Source of the DNA: Microbacterium aurantiacum
GTDB lineage: Bacteria; Actinomycetota; Actinomycetes; Actinomycetales; Microbacteriaceae
NCBI RefSeq assembly: GCF_021654035.1
Contig: NZ_JAJPDW010000001.1
Location: 62,001 to 126,000, forward strand
Length of the DNA stretch: 64,000 nt
Reading direction: 5' to 3'
This document shows, piece by piece, positions 56,905 to 64,000 of this stretch. The notes beneath the pieces were generated by a model. The model saw only the letters and a program-made list of their open reading frames with translations, ran no database searches and was not told the DNA's origin. Both the position numbers and the translations under genes were made by a program. Positions within the stretch are counted from its first letter, which is position 1. The number at the start of each line of letters is the position of its first letter.

Positions 56905-57981
56905 GTGGCCTCCGTGCCGTCGCAGCACCCCTACATCCGGGCCGCGATCGACCCGGCGACGGTCGACCTGCTGCCCGATCCGCCCGTACCCGGAGCACCC
57001 GCCGGGCAGTGGTGGCCGCCGCAGACGGTGACCCCCGCGTGGATCGACGCCCACGCGAACGAGTTCGACATCCTGCATCTCCACTTCGGGCTCGAGTCGT
57101 TCGACAGCGACGAGATCGCCGCCGGCCTCGCCGCCGCGCGCCGGGCCGGGCGCCCGGTGGTCTACACCGTGCACGACCTCGACAACCCCCAGCTCACCGA
57201 CCAGGCGCCCTACCGCGCGATCCTCCACACGCTCGTCCCGGCCGCCGATCACCTCATCACGCTGACGGATGCCGCGGCCGACGAGGTCCGCCGACGCTGG
57301 AACCGCGACTGCACCGTCCTCCCCCACCCGACCGTGCTGACCGGAGAACCGGACGTGCCGACAGGCACGCACGCGACCGACTCGCCCGTCACGGATGCCG
57401 CGTCCCCCGTCCGCGTCGGCGTGCACGTGCGCGACCTCCGTCCCAACATCGACGCCCTCGGGGCGGTGCGGGCCCTCGCCGTCGTCGCCGATCTCGTCGG
57501 CGCCGAGGTCGACGTCGTCGTCCTCATGAACGACCGGGTCCGCGACACGGCGCTCGCGGAGCGGGTCATCGCGACGGCCGGCGATCGGGTCCGCATCGAA
57601 CGCGTCGGCCGGCTGTCCGACGCCGCCGTCGAGCGATGGATCGCGCAACTCGACCTGTTCGTGCTCCCCTACCGTCACGGCACCCACTCCGGCTGGGTCG
57701 AGCTCTGCTGGGATCTGGCGACGCCCGTCGCCGGCACGCTCGTCGGGAGCGTCGGGGCACAGCATCCGTCCGACTTCCTCGCGATCGACCTCGACCGCCC
57801 GGAGACCCTTGTGGCCGCGGTCGACGAGGCCCGTCGCCGCCGGTCGACGACCCGGCGCGACGACGTGCAACGTCGTCGTCACGACCGCCTCGCCGAGCGG
57901 GAGACCGTCCGCGACGCGCACACCGCGCTCTATCGCGACGCCCTCCAGCGCGTCGCGCGAGCCGAACGGTGGAGCGCGTGA
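56905..57981 (+). CDS. Glycosyltransferase (GT-B type)
   Basis: The protein (358 residues from GTG 56905) has an N-terminal block RVASVPSQHPYI, DILHLHFGLESFD and VVYTVHDLDNPQ, and a C-terminal domain with IGVHVRDLRPN-like VGVHVRDLRPNIDAL and PYRHGTHSGWVELCWDL. It resembles actinobacterial glycosyltransferases of group 1. The natural start may be an ATC at 56875, because AAAGGA lies six bases before it and the family usually begins ~10 residues upstream of RVASVP; no ATG/GTG/TTG occurs there. It is the first gene of a four-gene coupled unit. Confidence 0.78.
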   Translation: MASVPSQHPYIRAAIDPATVDLLPDPPVPGAPAGQWWPPQTVTPAWIDAHANEFDILHLHFGLESFDSDEIAAGLAAARRAGRPVVYTVHDLDNPQLTDQAPYRAILHTLVPAADHLITLTDAAADEVRRRWNRDCTVLPHPTVLTGEPDVPTGTHATDSPVTDAASPVRVGVHVRDLRPNIDALGAVRALAVVADLVGAEVDVVVLMNDRVRDTALAERVIATAGDRVRIERVGRLSDAAVERWIAQLDLFVLPYRHGTHSGWVELCWDLATPVAGTLVGSVGAQHPSDFLAIDLDRPETLVAAVDEARRRRSTTRRDDVQRRRHDRLAERETVRDAHTALYRDALQRVARAERWSA

Positions 57982-59123
57982 GCGTCGCGCGGATCCCCCT
58001 TCGCGTCCTGCTCGTCGCTCCGGAACGACACGCGCTGCGCCAGCCGCACGCCGGAGGGCTCGAGGCCGTCGTCTGGAATCGCGCGCGGTGGCTTCGCAGC
58101 CGCGGCCACGAGGTCGTGCTGTGCGCGGCCGCGGGGTCCGACCTGCTCGGTCCGAACCCCTCGCTTCACCTGCCGAGCCCACGCTGGACGCGCGCGGCCG
58201 ACGCCTCCGACAGCGAGTACCCCGAAGGACACCGGCGGGCGATGGCGGCGGCGTTCGCCCGCGTCGCCGACCACATCGCCCGCGACGGAGGCATCGACGT
58301 CGTCGACAACCACAGCCTGCACGGCGCGCCGGTGCGGTGGAGTCGCACGCTCGGCATCCCGGTCGTCACGACGCTGCACACCCCGCCGCTGCCCGACATG
58401 GTCGTCGCCGCCGCCGCCATCAGCGGCGCACCCCACCGATTCCTCGCCGTCAGCCAGTACACCGCGCAGGCGTGGTCGGCCGAGGGTATCGATGCCATCG
58501 TGATCCCCAACGGCGTCGACACCGACCACTGGACGGCAGGTGCAGGCGGCTCGGACTGGGTGTGGTCCGGACGCATCGTCCCCGAGAAGGCACCCCACCT
58601 CGCCATCCGAGCGGCGTGCGCCGCAGGTGCCCGTATCGTCCTGGCCGGACGCATCGGCGACGAGGGGTACTTCGCGCGTGAGGTGCGCCCCCTCCTCGGG
58701 CCGGACGCGCGCTACGCGGGCGCTCTGCGCCAGCCCGAACTGAACGCGCTCGTGGGCGCGGCGGCGGTCGCGCTGGTCACCCCGGTGTGGTCGGAGCCGT
58801 TCGGCCTCGTCCTCGCCGAAGCCCTCGCCACCGGCACGCCGGTCGCGGCGTTCGACTCCGGCGGCATCCGCGAAGTCCTGTCCCGGATGCCCGGGACCGC
58901 AGTCGTCCCGGCCGGCGACGTCGTCGCCCTCTCGCGGGCCGCGTCCGCGCTCGCGGCGGCGGGCGCCGACATCGCGACCCGGCGCGCGGTCCGCCGCGCC
59001 GCCGAGGCGCGTTACTCGCTCGCGCACCGACAGCGCGAGGTCGAGCGGGTGCTCCTCCACGCGGCATCCGATGCTCCTCATCGCGGTCTCGCCGCCGAAG
59101 CCGTCGCGCAGGTCGGCGCATGA
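57978..59123 (+). CDS. Glycosyltransferase family 4
   Basis: The 381-residue protein shows the GT4 layout: N-terminal RVLLVAPERHALRQPHAGGLEAVVW (here shortened: LVAPERHALRQPHAGG), VVTTLHTPPLP, then SGRIVPEKAPHLAIRAA and the donor-site EPFGLVLAEALATGTPVAAF with the E-x7-E motif. It probably adds a sugar to a lipid-linked or cytoplasmic acceptor. GTG 57978 overlaps the previous stop in GTGA. Confidence 0.86.
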   Translation: MSVARIPLRVLLVAPERHALRQPHAGGLEAVVWNRARWLRSRGHEVVLCAAAGSDLLGPNPSLHLPSPRWTRAADASDSEYPEGHRRAMAAAFARVADHIARDGGIDVVDNHSLHGAPVRWSRTLGIPVVTTLHTPPLPDMVVAAAAISGAPHRFLAVSQYTAQAWSAEGIDAIVIPNGVDTDHWTAGAGGSDWVWSGRIVPEKAPHLAIRAACAAGARIVLAGRIGDEGYFAREVRPLLGPDARYAGALRQPELNALVGAAAVALVTPVWSEPFGLVLAEALATGTPVAAFDSGGIREVLSRMPGTAVVPAGDVVALSRAASALAAAGADIATRRAVRRAAEARYSLAHRQREVERVLLHAASDAPHRGLAAEAVAQVGA

Positions 59124-60148
59124 TCGGCTGGTACGTCCACCATCACGGGTTCGGACACGTGACCCGCATGCGCGCAGTGCAGCCGTACCTCAGCGAACCC
59201 GTCACGGTGTTCTCCAGCCTCGCGGCCCCCGAGGGGCTTCCCCCCGACATCACCTGGGTGCGGCTCGACGGCGACGCGGACCCGATCCCCACCCCCGACG
59301 GTGGGGAGATCGACCCGGCCCAGCTCGATCCGACGGCACGGGGCGCCCTGCACTGGGCGCCGCTCGGACATCCCGGGCACCGCGCGCGCCTCGCGACGAT
59401 CGCGCAGTGGATCGCCGGGAACGACGTGTCGACGTTCGTCGTCGACGTCAGCGCCGAGGTCACCGCATTCGTGCGCCTCCTCGGGGTCCGGACGGTCGTG
59501 ATGGCCCAGCCCGGAGCCCGCACCGACGCGCCGCACCGACTCGCCTACGACCTCGCCGACCGGATCGTCGCCCCGTGGGCGGAGGGCGTCATCGACGCCG
59601 CCGCGCTGCGCGACCGCGGTGACCGCGTCGCCTACGTCGGGGGCATCTCGCGCTTCGACGGTCGCGTCTCCGGCGCGAGGAGCGAGGATCCCGCGCGCGG
59701 CGCGAACCGTGCCCTGTTCCTCGGCCGGACCGTGGACGTCACGCGGCTGGAGGCGACGGTCGCCGCCCTGCACGCGCGCGGGTGGCTCACCGACCTCGCG
59801 GGTGCTCGGGATGACGGTGATCGCGTGGACGACGTGTGGTCGGCGCTCCGGCGGAGCACAGTCGTGGTCAGTGCCGCCGGGCAGAACAGCATCGCCGACC
59901 TCGCCGCCGCCGGCGTCGCCGCGGTCGTCATCGCGCAGGACCGGCCCTTCGATGAGCAGCGGCACACCGCGCGGGTCATCGCCGCCCGCGGCCTCGCGCT
60001 CACCGCACCCGACACCGTCTCCTCCGACGATCTCGCCGACCTGATCGAGCGGGCCGCGACATGCGTCTCCGGCGCGCCCGACTGGACGTCGTGGCGCGTG
60101 ACCGGCGCCGCGCAGCGTGCCGCCCGGGCTATCGAGGAGGCGTCATGA
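59120..60148 (+). CDS. Glycosyltransferase, MurG/GT28-like
   Basis: The 342-residue protein begins MIGWYVHHHGFGHVTRM, with the G-x-GH-x-TR motif of GT28/UDP-glycosyltransferase-like enzymes. Its C-terminal half has LFLGRTVDVTRLEA and VVVSAAGQNSIADLAAAGVAAV, which corresponds to the donor-binding HAGxxT-like loop. ATG 59120 overlaps the previous stop in ATGA. Substrates are unknown. Confidence 0.8.
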   Translation: MIGWYVHHHGFGHVTRMRAVQPYLSEPVTVFSSLAAPEGLPPDITWVRLDGDADPIPTPDGGEIDPAQLDPTARGALHWAPLGHPGHRARLATIAQWIAGNDVSTFVVDVSAEVTAFVRLLGVRTVVMAQPGARTDAPHRLAYDLADRIVAPWAEGVIDAAALRDRGDRVAYVGGISRFDGRVSGARSEDPARGANRALFLGRTVDVTRLEATVAALHARGWLTDLAGARDDGDRVDDVWSALRRSTVVVSAAGQNSIADLAAAGVAAVVIAQDRPFDEQRHTARVIAARGLALTAPDTVSSDDLADLIERAATCVSGAPDWTSWRVTGAAQRAARAIEEAS

Positions 60149-60978
60149 CGACGCGGGTCGCCGTCATCACGACGGCCTCGTCCGCGCGCCTCGCGCACCT
60201 GCACCGGCAGCGGCGCTTCCTGCGCGAGGCGCAGAGCGAGACCTCCACCGCCGGGATCGACCTCCTCCGCATCGAGGTCTGGCTCGACGACGCGGCGCCG
60301 CAGGAAGTCGGGAACGCCACCGTCCTCCACCTCCCACCCGGCGCCCACGGGATGCGGGTCGGCGCCGCGCGCAACGCCGCCGCGCGCCACGCGATCGAGG
60401 CCGGCGCAGACCTGCTCCTCTTCCTCGACGTCGACTGCCTGCCCGGACCCGATCTCCTGCCTCTCTCCACGGATGCCGCGCGCCGGCGCCCCGACGACCT
60501 CCTCGCGGGCCCGGTGACCTACCTCGCCAGCGTGCAGCGCCCGAACGCGCTCGCCGACCTCCCCGCCCTGACCCGCCCGCACCCCGCGCGGCCCGATCCG
60601 GCTCCCGGCGCCCTGGCCCACGCCGCGCCGACGGACTACGCGCTCTTCTGGTCGCTCTCCTTCGCGGTCACCCCGCGGGTATGGGAGCGGATCGGCGGCT
60701 TCGACGAGGCCTACGAGGGCTACGGCGCCGAAGACACCGACTTCGCGTTCCGCGCCCGGGAGCGCGGCGTGGCCCTCACCTGGGTCGGCGGAGCGCACGC
60801 GTACCACCAGTGGCATCCATCGGGGACGCCGCCGTGGCGCCACCTCGACGACATCCTCCGCAACGGCCGGATCTTCGCCGAGCGCTGGGGCACGTGGCCG
60901 ATGGAGGGCTGGCTGGAGGCGTTCGCAGCGGCGGGCGCGATCGAGCGCGACGGCGACGGGTGGCGCCGGGCGTCGTGA
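60145..60978 (+). CDS. Glycosyltransferase family 2
   Basis: The 277-residue GT-A enzyme has RVAVITTASSARLAHLHRQ, the DxD motif in LLLFLDVDCLPGPDLL, and the acceptor-site YGAEDTDFAFRARERG with a following AHAYHQWHPS. Unlike the GT2 gene at 53506 it lacks a C-terminal extension. ATG 60145 overlaps the previous stop. It is the last gene of the four-gene unit. Confidence 0.85.
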   Translation: MTTRVAVITTASSARLAHLHRQRRFLREAQSETSTAGIDLLRIEVWLDDAAPQEVGNATVLHLPPGAHGMRVGAARNAAARHAIEAGADLLLFLDVDCLPGPDLLPLSTDAARRRPDDLLAGPVTYLASVQRPNALADLPALTRPHPARPDPAPGALAHAAPTDYALFWSLSFAVTPRVWERIGGFDEAYEGYGAEDTDFAFRARERGVALTWVGGAHAYHQWHPSGTPPWRHLDDILRNGRIFAERWGTWPMEGWLEAFAAAGAIERDGDGWRRAS

Positions 60979-61099
60979 CGCGCGCCTCGCACGCCGCCTC
61001 ACGGCGTGTCTGTTCGCGTCGCGCGATATCGCCGCCGTCCGCTTGCCCCCTCCCCGGGGCGGGGCTCTACCGTGGACGCACACCTGCGGAAGGACACGC

Positions 61100-62200
61100 G
61101 TGACCGAAGAGATCGAGCAGAACTGGCAGACCTGGACCGGATTCGCCATCGTCGCGGGCGTCGCCCTGGCCGTCGTGATCGCGGTCATGGTCGTGGTCGC
61201 CGTCGCCCTGAACCTGATCGGGCGGCGCAAGAGCTGGGCGAGCCGGCTCAGTGAACGCGTGCGGTGGCCGTTCCGGATCACCCTGCTGATCCTCGCGCTC
61301 GTGGTCTCGATGTCGGCGCTGCCGGTGGACGACGACCTCCGCGGCGGACTGACGCACCTCTTAGGCATCCTGATCATCATCTCGGGGGCCTGGCTGCTCG
61401 CGCAGCTGTTCCTCTTCTTCATCGACAGCGGCAGCCAGCGCTACCGCCTCGTCGAGAGCGACACGTTCTCGGCCCGCAAGATCCGCACGCAGCTGCAGAT
61501 CGTCCGGCGCCTCGTGATCGTCGTCATCGTGGTCGTCGCCGCCGGAGCCATCCTCATGACCTTCGACGCGGTGCGTGCGGTCGGCGCGAGCGTCCTGGCG
61601 TCGGCCGGCATCGCGTCGATCGTCGCGGGCCTGGCCGCCCAGTCGGTGCTGAGCAACCTCTTCGCCGGGGTGCAGCTCGCCTTCAGCGAGGCGATCCGCG
61701 TCGGCGACGTCGTCGTGGTCGAGGGCGAGTTCGGTCGGATCAACGAGATCACCCTCAGCTACGTCGTCCTGGAGCTGTGGGATCAGCGGACCCTTGTGCT
61801 CCCCTGCACCTACTTCACGACCAATCCCTTCGAGAACTGGACGAAGCTCGGCCGGGCGCTCCTCGGCACGGTCTACTTCGATCTGGACTGGCGCGTGCCG
61901 GTCGAGCAGATGCGCGGTGAGCTCGAGCGGATCCTCACCGAGACCGAGCTGTGGGACCGCGCGTCGCACAGCGTGCAGGTGACGGATGCCGTCGGCGGGA
62001 TGCTGCAGGTGCGCGTCGTCGTGAGCGCCAGCGACTCCGGCCAGCTGTGGGATCTGCGGTGCCTCGTGCGCGAGAAGCTCGCCGAGTGGGTCCGCACCGC
62101 TCACCCCGAGGCGCTCCCCCTGCAGCGCGTGCAGATCGGCGAGGAGCCCTCCGGGGCCGGCGCGATGCGGGTGCGCGAGCAGCCGATCCCCGAAGCCTGA
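61100..62200 (+). CDS. mscS: Mechanosensitive ion channel, MscS family
   Basis: The 366-residue protein has four or five membrane helices, the pore-lining third helix region with GIASIVAGLAAQSVLSNLFAGVQLAF (shortened: GLAAQSVLSNLFAG), the beta domain RVGDVVVVEGEFGRINEITLSYVVL, and a C-terminal alpha/beta domain. It releases solutes at hypo-osmotic shock. GTG 61100 follows GGAAGGAC. A TACCGT sequence ~30 bp upstream is a candidate -10. Confidence 0.88.
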   Translation: MTEEIEQNWQTWTGFAIVAGVALAVVIAVMVVVAVALNLIGRRKSWASRLSERVRWPFRITLLILALVVSMSALPVDDDLRGGLTHLLGILIIISGAWLLAQLFLFFIDSGSQRYRLVESDTFSARKIRTQLQIVRRLVIVVIVVVAAGAILMTFDAVRAVGASVLASAGIASIVAGLAAQSVLSNLFAGVQLAFSEAIRVGDVVVVEGEFGRINEITLSYVVLELWDQRTLVLPCTYFTTNPFENWTKLGRALLGTVYFDLDWRVPVEQMRGELERILTETELWDRASHSVQVTDAVGGMLQVRVVVSASDSGQLWDLRCLVREKLAEWVRTAHPEALPLQRVQIGEEPSGAGAMRVREQPIPEA

Positions 62201-62218
62201 GCGGGACTGGGTCGAGCG

Positions 62219-63382
62219 CTACAAGGCGTTCCAGATCACCTCGAGCAGCCAGAAGAGCACGAGGCCGACGACGGCGACGATCGACAGCCACGAGAAGCGG
62301 CGCCGCAGCCGCTTGCCGGGAGCGGCGACGCCGGGCGGCGGGCGGAGCCCCTCCAGGGGCGGCGCGAACGGCAACGTGTCGTGCGCGGGAGCGTCGGCCG
62401 CCCCGGCCGCACGTGCCGCGGCCAGACGGTCGTCGCGCCACCGCGCCCACTGGTCGAGCTTGTCCAGCAGCGCGCCGACCGCCGAGAAGAGCCACGCCCA
62501 CGTCGCCGGATCGAGCGTCGAGAACGAGCGGTGCGAGTAGAGGAACAGCCAGTCGTCGACGATCTCGACGTCGAGGGCGGCGGCGTTGTCGATGAAGCGC
62601 GCCATGACATCCGGCGTGAACAGGTACAGTGCATCCCGCTCGTACCCGGTGGGGCAGTACAGCGAGAAGTAGCGGTCGAAGTCGCCCTCGAGCCCCAGGC
62701 GCTGCTCCTTCTCGAACGACTGCGGGAGGTTCGAGCCGAACAGCCCGTTATTGCCCACGGCGTCCAGCACGATGTGGGGCAGCGGAGTGTCGAGCTTCAC
62801 CGCCACGTACCCCCAGCGGTGGGTGCGACTGTTCTTCCCCGATCCGGTCGTGTAGCGGTGATTGCCGAACTCGACCCATCGCGGGCGCTCGCCGCGCAGG
62901 ACGTCGTCGGCGCTGCGGGCACGGCCGAGCGAGAAGATCATGCCCGGCAGCGGCGGCGCCGACACCTCCCCCACGAAGCTCATCCCGTTCGCCTGCGCGA
63001 AACGGTCGAGGCGGTACGCGCGGGCGGCCGATCCGAAGTACGTGCGGTAGACGATCACCACCACGGCGCCCACGAAGGCAGCGATCGCGAGCACCGGGAT
63101 GCCCACGCCCACCAGGACGACCAGCACGTCGGTCAGCGCGCCGCTTCCCATGCCGAAGAAGACCGACAGCACCGCGGAGAGGATCGTCGCGCCGATCCAC
63201 ACGAAGAACCCGGCGAACACGACGGCGAGGATCACGCCGACGATCTGCGGCATCCGGAATCCGCCCGTCGACGCGCCCCGCTCCCGCCGCGCCGCCGCGT
63301 GCGCGCGCACGGCGGCGCGGTCGACCGGGTCGGTCAGCGGGCGGGGATCGAACACCCCGATCGGGGACGGTGACGCGGCCAC
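62219..63382 (-). CDS. Membrane protein of unknown function
   Basis: The 387-residue protein has a disordered N-terminus, two membrane helices (about 45-75 and 88-112), a ~200-residue soluble domain with HRWGYVAVKLDTPLPHIVLDA and YCPTGYERDALYLFTPDVM, a Pro-rich stretch and a C-terminal helix (SIVAVVGLVLFWLLEVIW). It resembles broadly distributed DUF3137-like membrane proteins, but I cannot assign a family with certainty. It is divergent from the rpsF leader. Confidence 0.72.
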   Translation of the reverse strand: MAASPSPIGVFDPRPLTDPVDRAAVRAHAAARRERGASTGGFRMPQIVGVILAVVFAGFFVWIGATILSAVLSVFFGMGSGALTDVLVVLVGVGIPVLAIAAFVGAVVVIVYRTYFGSAARAYRLDRFAQANGMSFVGEVSAPPLPGMIFSLGRARSADDVLRGERPRWVEFGNHRYTTGSGKNSRTHRWGYVAVKLDTPLPHIVLDAVGNNGLFGSNLPQSFEKEQRLGLEGDFDRYFSLYCPTGYERDALYLFTPDVMARFIDNAAALDVEIVDDWLFLYSHRSFSTLDPATWAWLFSAVGALLDKLDQWARWRDDRLAAARAAGAADAPAHDTLPFAPPLEGLRPPPGVAAPGKRLRRRFSWLSIVAVVGLVLFWLLEVIWNAL

Positions 63383-63417
63383 GACGGCATCCTTTCGCGC
63401 GGGGAAGGCATATCCGC

Positions 63418-63423
63418 TACCAT
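63418..63423 (+). promoter_or_regulatory. Candidate -10 element for the rpsF operon
   Basis: TACCAT fits TANNNT; transcription from about 63430 would give an ~108-nt leader containing the small ORF and hairpin described below. Confidence 0.4.
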
Positions 63424-63438
63424 AGGAGGGTTGTCCGC

Positions 63439-63519
63439 ATGACCGTGCACTCGCGCGCGTCCTCGGATGACGTGCAACACACCCTCCTGCTGTCGGGAAA
63501 TGCCCGGCAGCCGTTCTAG
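63439..63519 (+). CDS. Possible 26-residue leader peptide upstream of rpsF
   Basis: An ATG at 63439, preceded by AGGAGGG with a spacing of about 8, opens a frame MTVHSRASSDDVQHTLLLSG..., ending QPF before TAG at 63517-63519. The stop is 18 bp before the rpsF GTG. If translated, ribosomes would cross and unfold the leader hairpin. No similarity to a known peptide is claimed. Confidence 0.45.
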   Translation: MTVHSRASSDDVQHTLLLSGNARQPF

Positions 63520-63530
63520 TCCGAAGGAGG
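63483..63530 (+). promoter_or_regulatory. rpsF leader hairpin, candidate S6:S18 autoregulatory element
   Basis: CCTCCT (63483-63488) can pair with AGGAGG (63525-63530), the rpsF ribosome-binding site. Inside, GCTGTCGGG (63489-63497) pairs with CCCGGCAGC (63503-63511) around a 5-nt loop. A CCG follows at 63511-63513 on the 3' side between the two helices. The known S6:S18 rpsF leader motif has two helices and a CCG in the 3' bulge, so this layout agrees; it is an inference from a hand-drawn fold. Confidence 0.5.
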
Positions 63531-63537
63531 TGGGTTA

Positions 63538-63921
63538 GTGACGCACTCGCACCAGTACGAGCTCATGCTCATCCTGAACCCCGAGATCGACGAGCGCCAG
63601 GTTCCCGTGGCCCTCGACAAGTTCCTCAAGGTCATCACGACCGACGGTGGCACGATCGAGAACATCGACATCTGGGGTCGTCGCCGCCTGGCGTACGAGA
63701 TCCAGAAGAAGAACGAGGGCATCTACGCCGTCGTCAACTTCACCGCCACCAGCGCGACGACCGCGGAGCTGGACCGTCAGCTGAACCTCAACGAGCAGAT
63801 CATGCGCACCAAGGTCCTCCGGGCCGAGGAAGCCATCGCGCAGGTCGCCGCTGAGAAGCAGCGCGCCGAGGCCAAGGCCGCCCGCAAGGCTGCCGCACCC
63901 GCCAAGGCTGCGAAGGCCTGA
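63538..63921 (+). CDS. rpsF: 30S ribosomal protein S6
   Basis: The 127-residue protein begins [18 protein letters not shown] and contains [27 protein letters not shown], shown in part as [10 protein letters not shown], the RNA-binding S6 core; a long Ala/Lys/Glu tail follows, as in other actinobacteria. GTG 63538 follows a strong GGAGG ribosome-binding site. It is the first gene of the usual rpsF-ssb-rpsR-rplI operon. Confidence 0.97.
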   Translation: MTHSHQYELMLILNPEIDERQVPVALDKFLKVITTDGGTIENIDIWGRRRLAYEIQKKNEGIYAVVNFTATSATTAELDRQLNLNEQIMRTKVLRAEEAIAQVAAEKQRAEAKAARKAAAPAKAAKA

Positions 63922-63926
63922 GTCCG

Positions 63927-64000
63927 ATGGCCGGCGAGACGATCATCACCGTGGTGGGAAACCTCACGGCTGACCCCGAGCTGCGGTACACGCAGAACGG
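63927..64000 (+). CDS. ssb: Single-stranded DNA-binding protein, N-terminal part (cut by window end)
   Basis: The ATG lies 5 bp after the rpsF stop, and the visible 24 residues start MAGETIITVVGNLTADPELRY, the near-invariant beginning of the SSB OB-fold (VVGNLTxDPELR). The remaining gene lies beyond the window. Confidence 0.92.
   Translation, partial: MAGETIITVVGNLTADPELRYTQN

Noticed and set aside
63409..63519. Longer open frame running into the small ORF before rpsF from inside the opposite gene
   Set aside because: Only the last 26 codons follow a usable ribosome-binding site and lie outside the opposite gene.

Overview
The window is a high-GC actinobacterial chromosome segment that spans the replication origin. 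Gene order and protein types point to Microbacteriaceae, most likely Microbacterium or a close relative; this is inferred from synteny and family knowledge, since no database search was possible. Two tRNA-bounded core blocks and several accessory blocks can be seen.

Positions 1-3930 look like the inner edge of an accessory island ending at a tRNA-Leu(CAG). They hold the end of a phosphoesterase gene, a HAD-type protein, a small unknown ORF, a helix-turn-helix protein resembling an Xre/MbcA-type antitoxin, a membrane-protein gene broken by one stop codon, a helicase-associated-domain remnant (truncated and frameshifted) and a transposase C-terminal fragment directly abutting it.

Positions 4244-13205 are the classic actinobacterial growth and division signalling operon: fhaA-fhaB-pstP-rodA-pbpA-pknA-pknB. 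It couples Ser/Thr phosphorylation to peptidoglycan synthesis. It is followed by trpG, a small membrane protein and a class E sortase (minus strand), crgA, a rhomboid protease, ppiA, a membrane protein, YbaK and NUDIX genes, and tRNA-Ala and tRNA-Ile.

Positions 18531-28978 are the origin block: DUF3566, gyrA, gyrB, a DciA-type helicase loader, recF, dnaN, oriC with DnaA boxes, and dnaA on the minus strand. Going outward on the plus strand come rpmH, rnpA, yidD, yidC, khpB, rsmG, parA and parB. Between rsmG and parA lies the centromere: seven parS copies in 2.4 kb. Four of them sit one per unit in a ~207-bp tandem array built from palindromic modules. A GIY-YIG nuclease gene lies between that array and a second array carrying the same module in the opposite orientation.

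Positions 35716-46795 hold trxA, trxB, a DUF6049 envelope protein (without the murJ I would expect beside it), a methyltransferase, a CCA/poly(A) nucleotidyltransferase, a lipoprotein, and a large secreted M14 carboxypeptidase with an LAVTG sorting signal that matches the class E sortase. Positions 46867-51919 form an alcohol/aldehyde oxidation cluster: a zinc alcohol dehydrogenase, a GAF-type regulator, an aldehyde dehydrogenase and DUF779, with a candidate operator. A DUF222/HNH gene follows.

Positions 53506-60978 are two divergent, tightly coupled operons of glycosyltransferases plus a WcbI-type protein. They probably make an uncharacterised surface glycan. The window ends with mscS, an unknown membrane protein, and the start of the rpsF-ssb ribosomal operon, whose leader contains a small ORF and a hairpin resembling an S6:S18 regulatory element.
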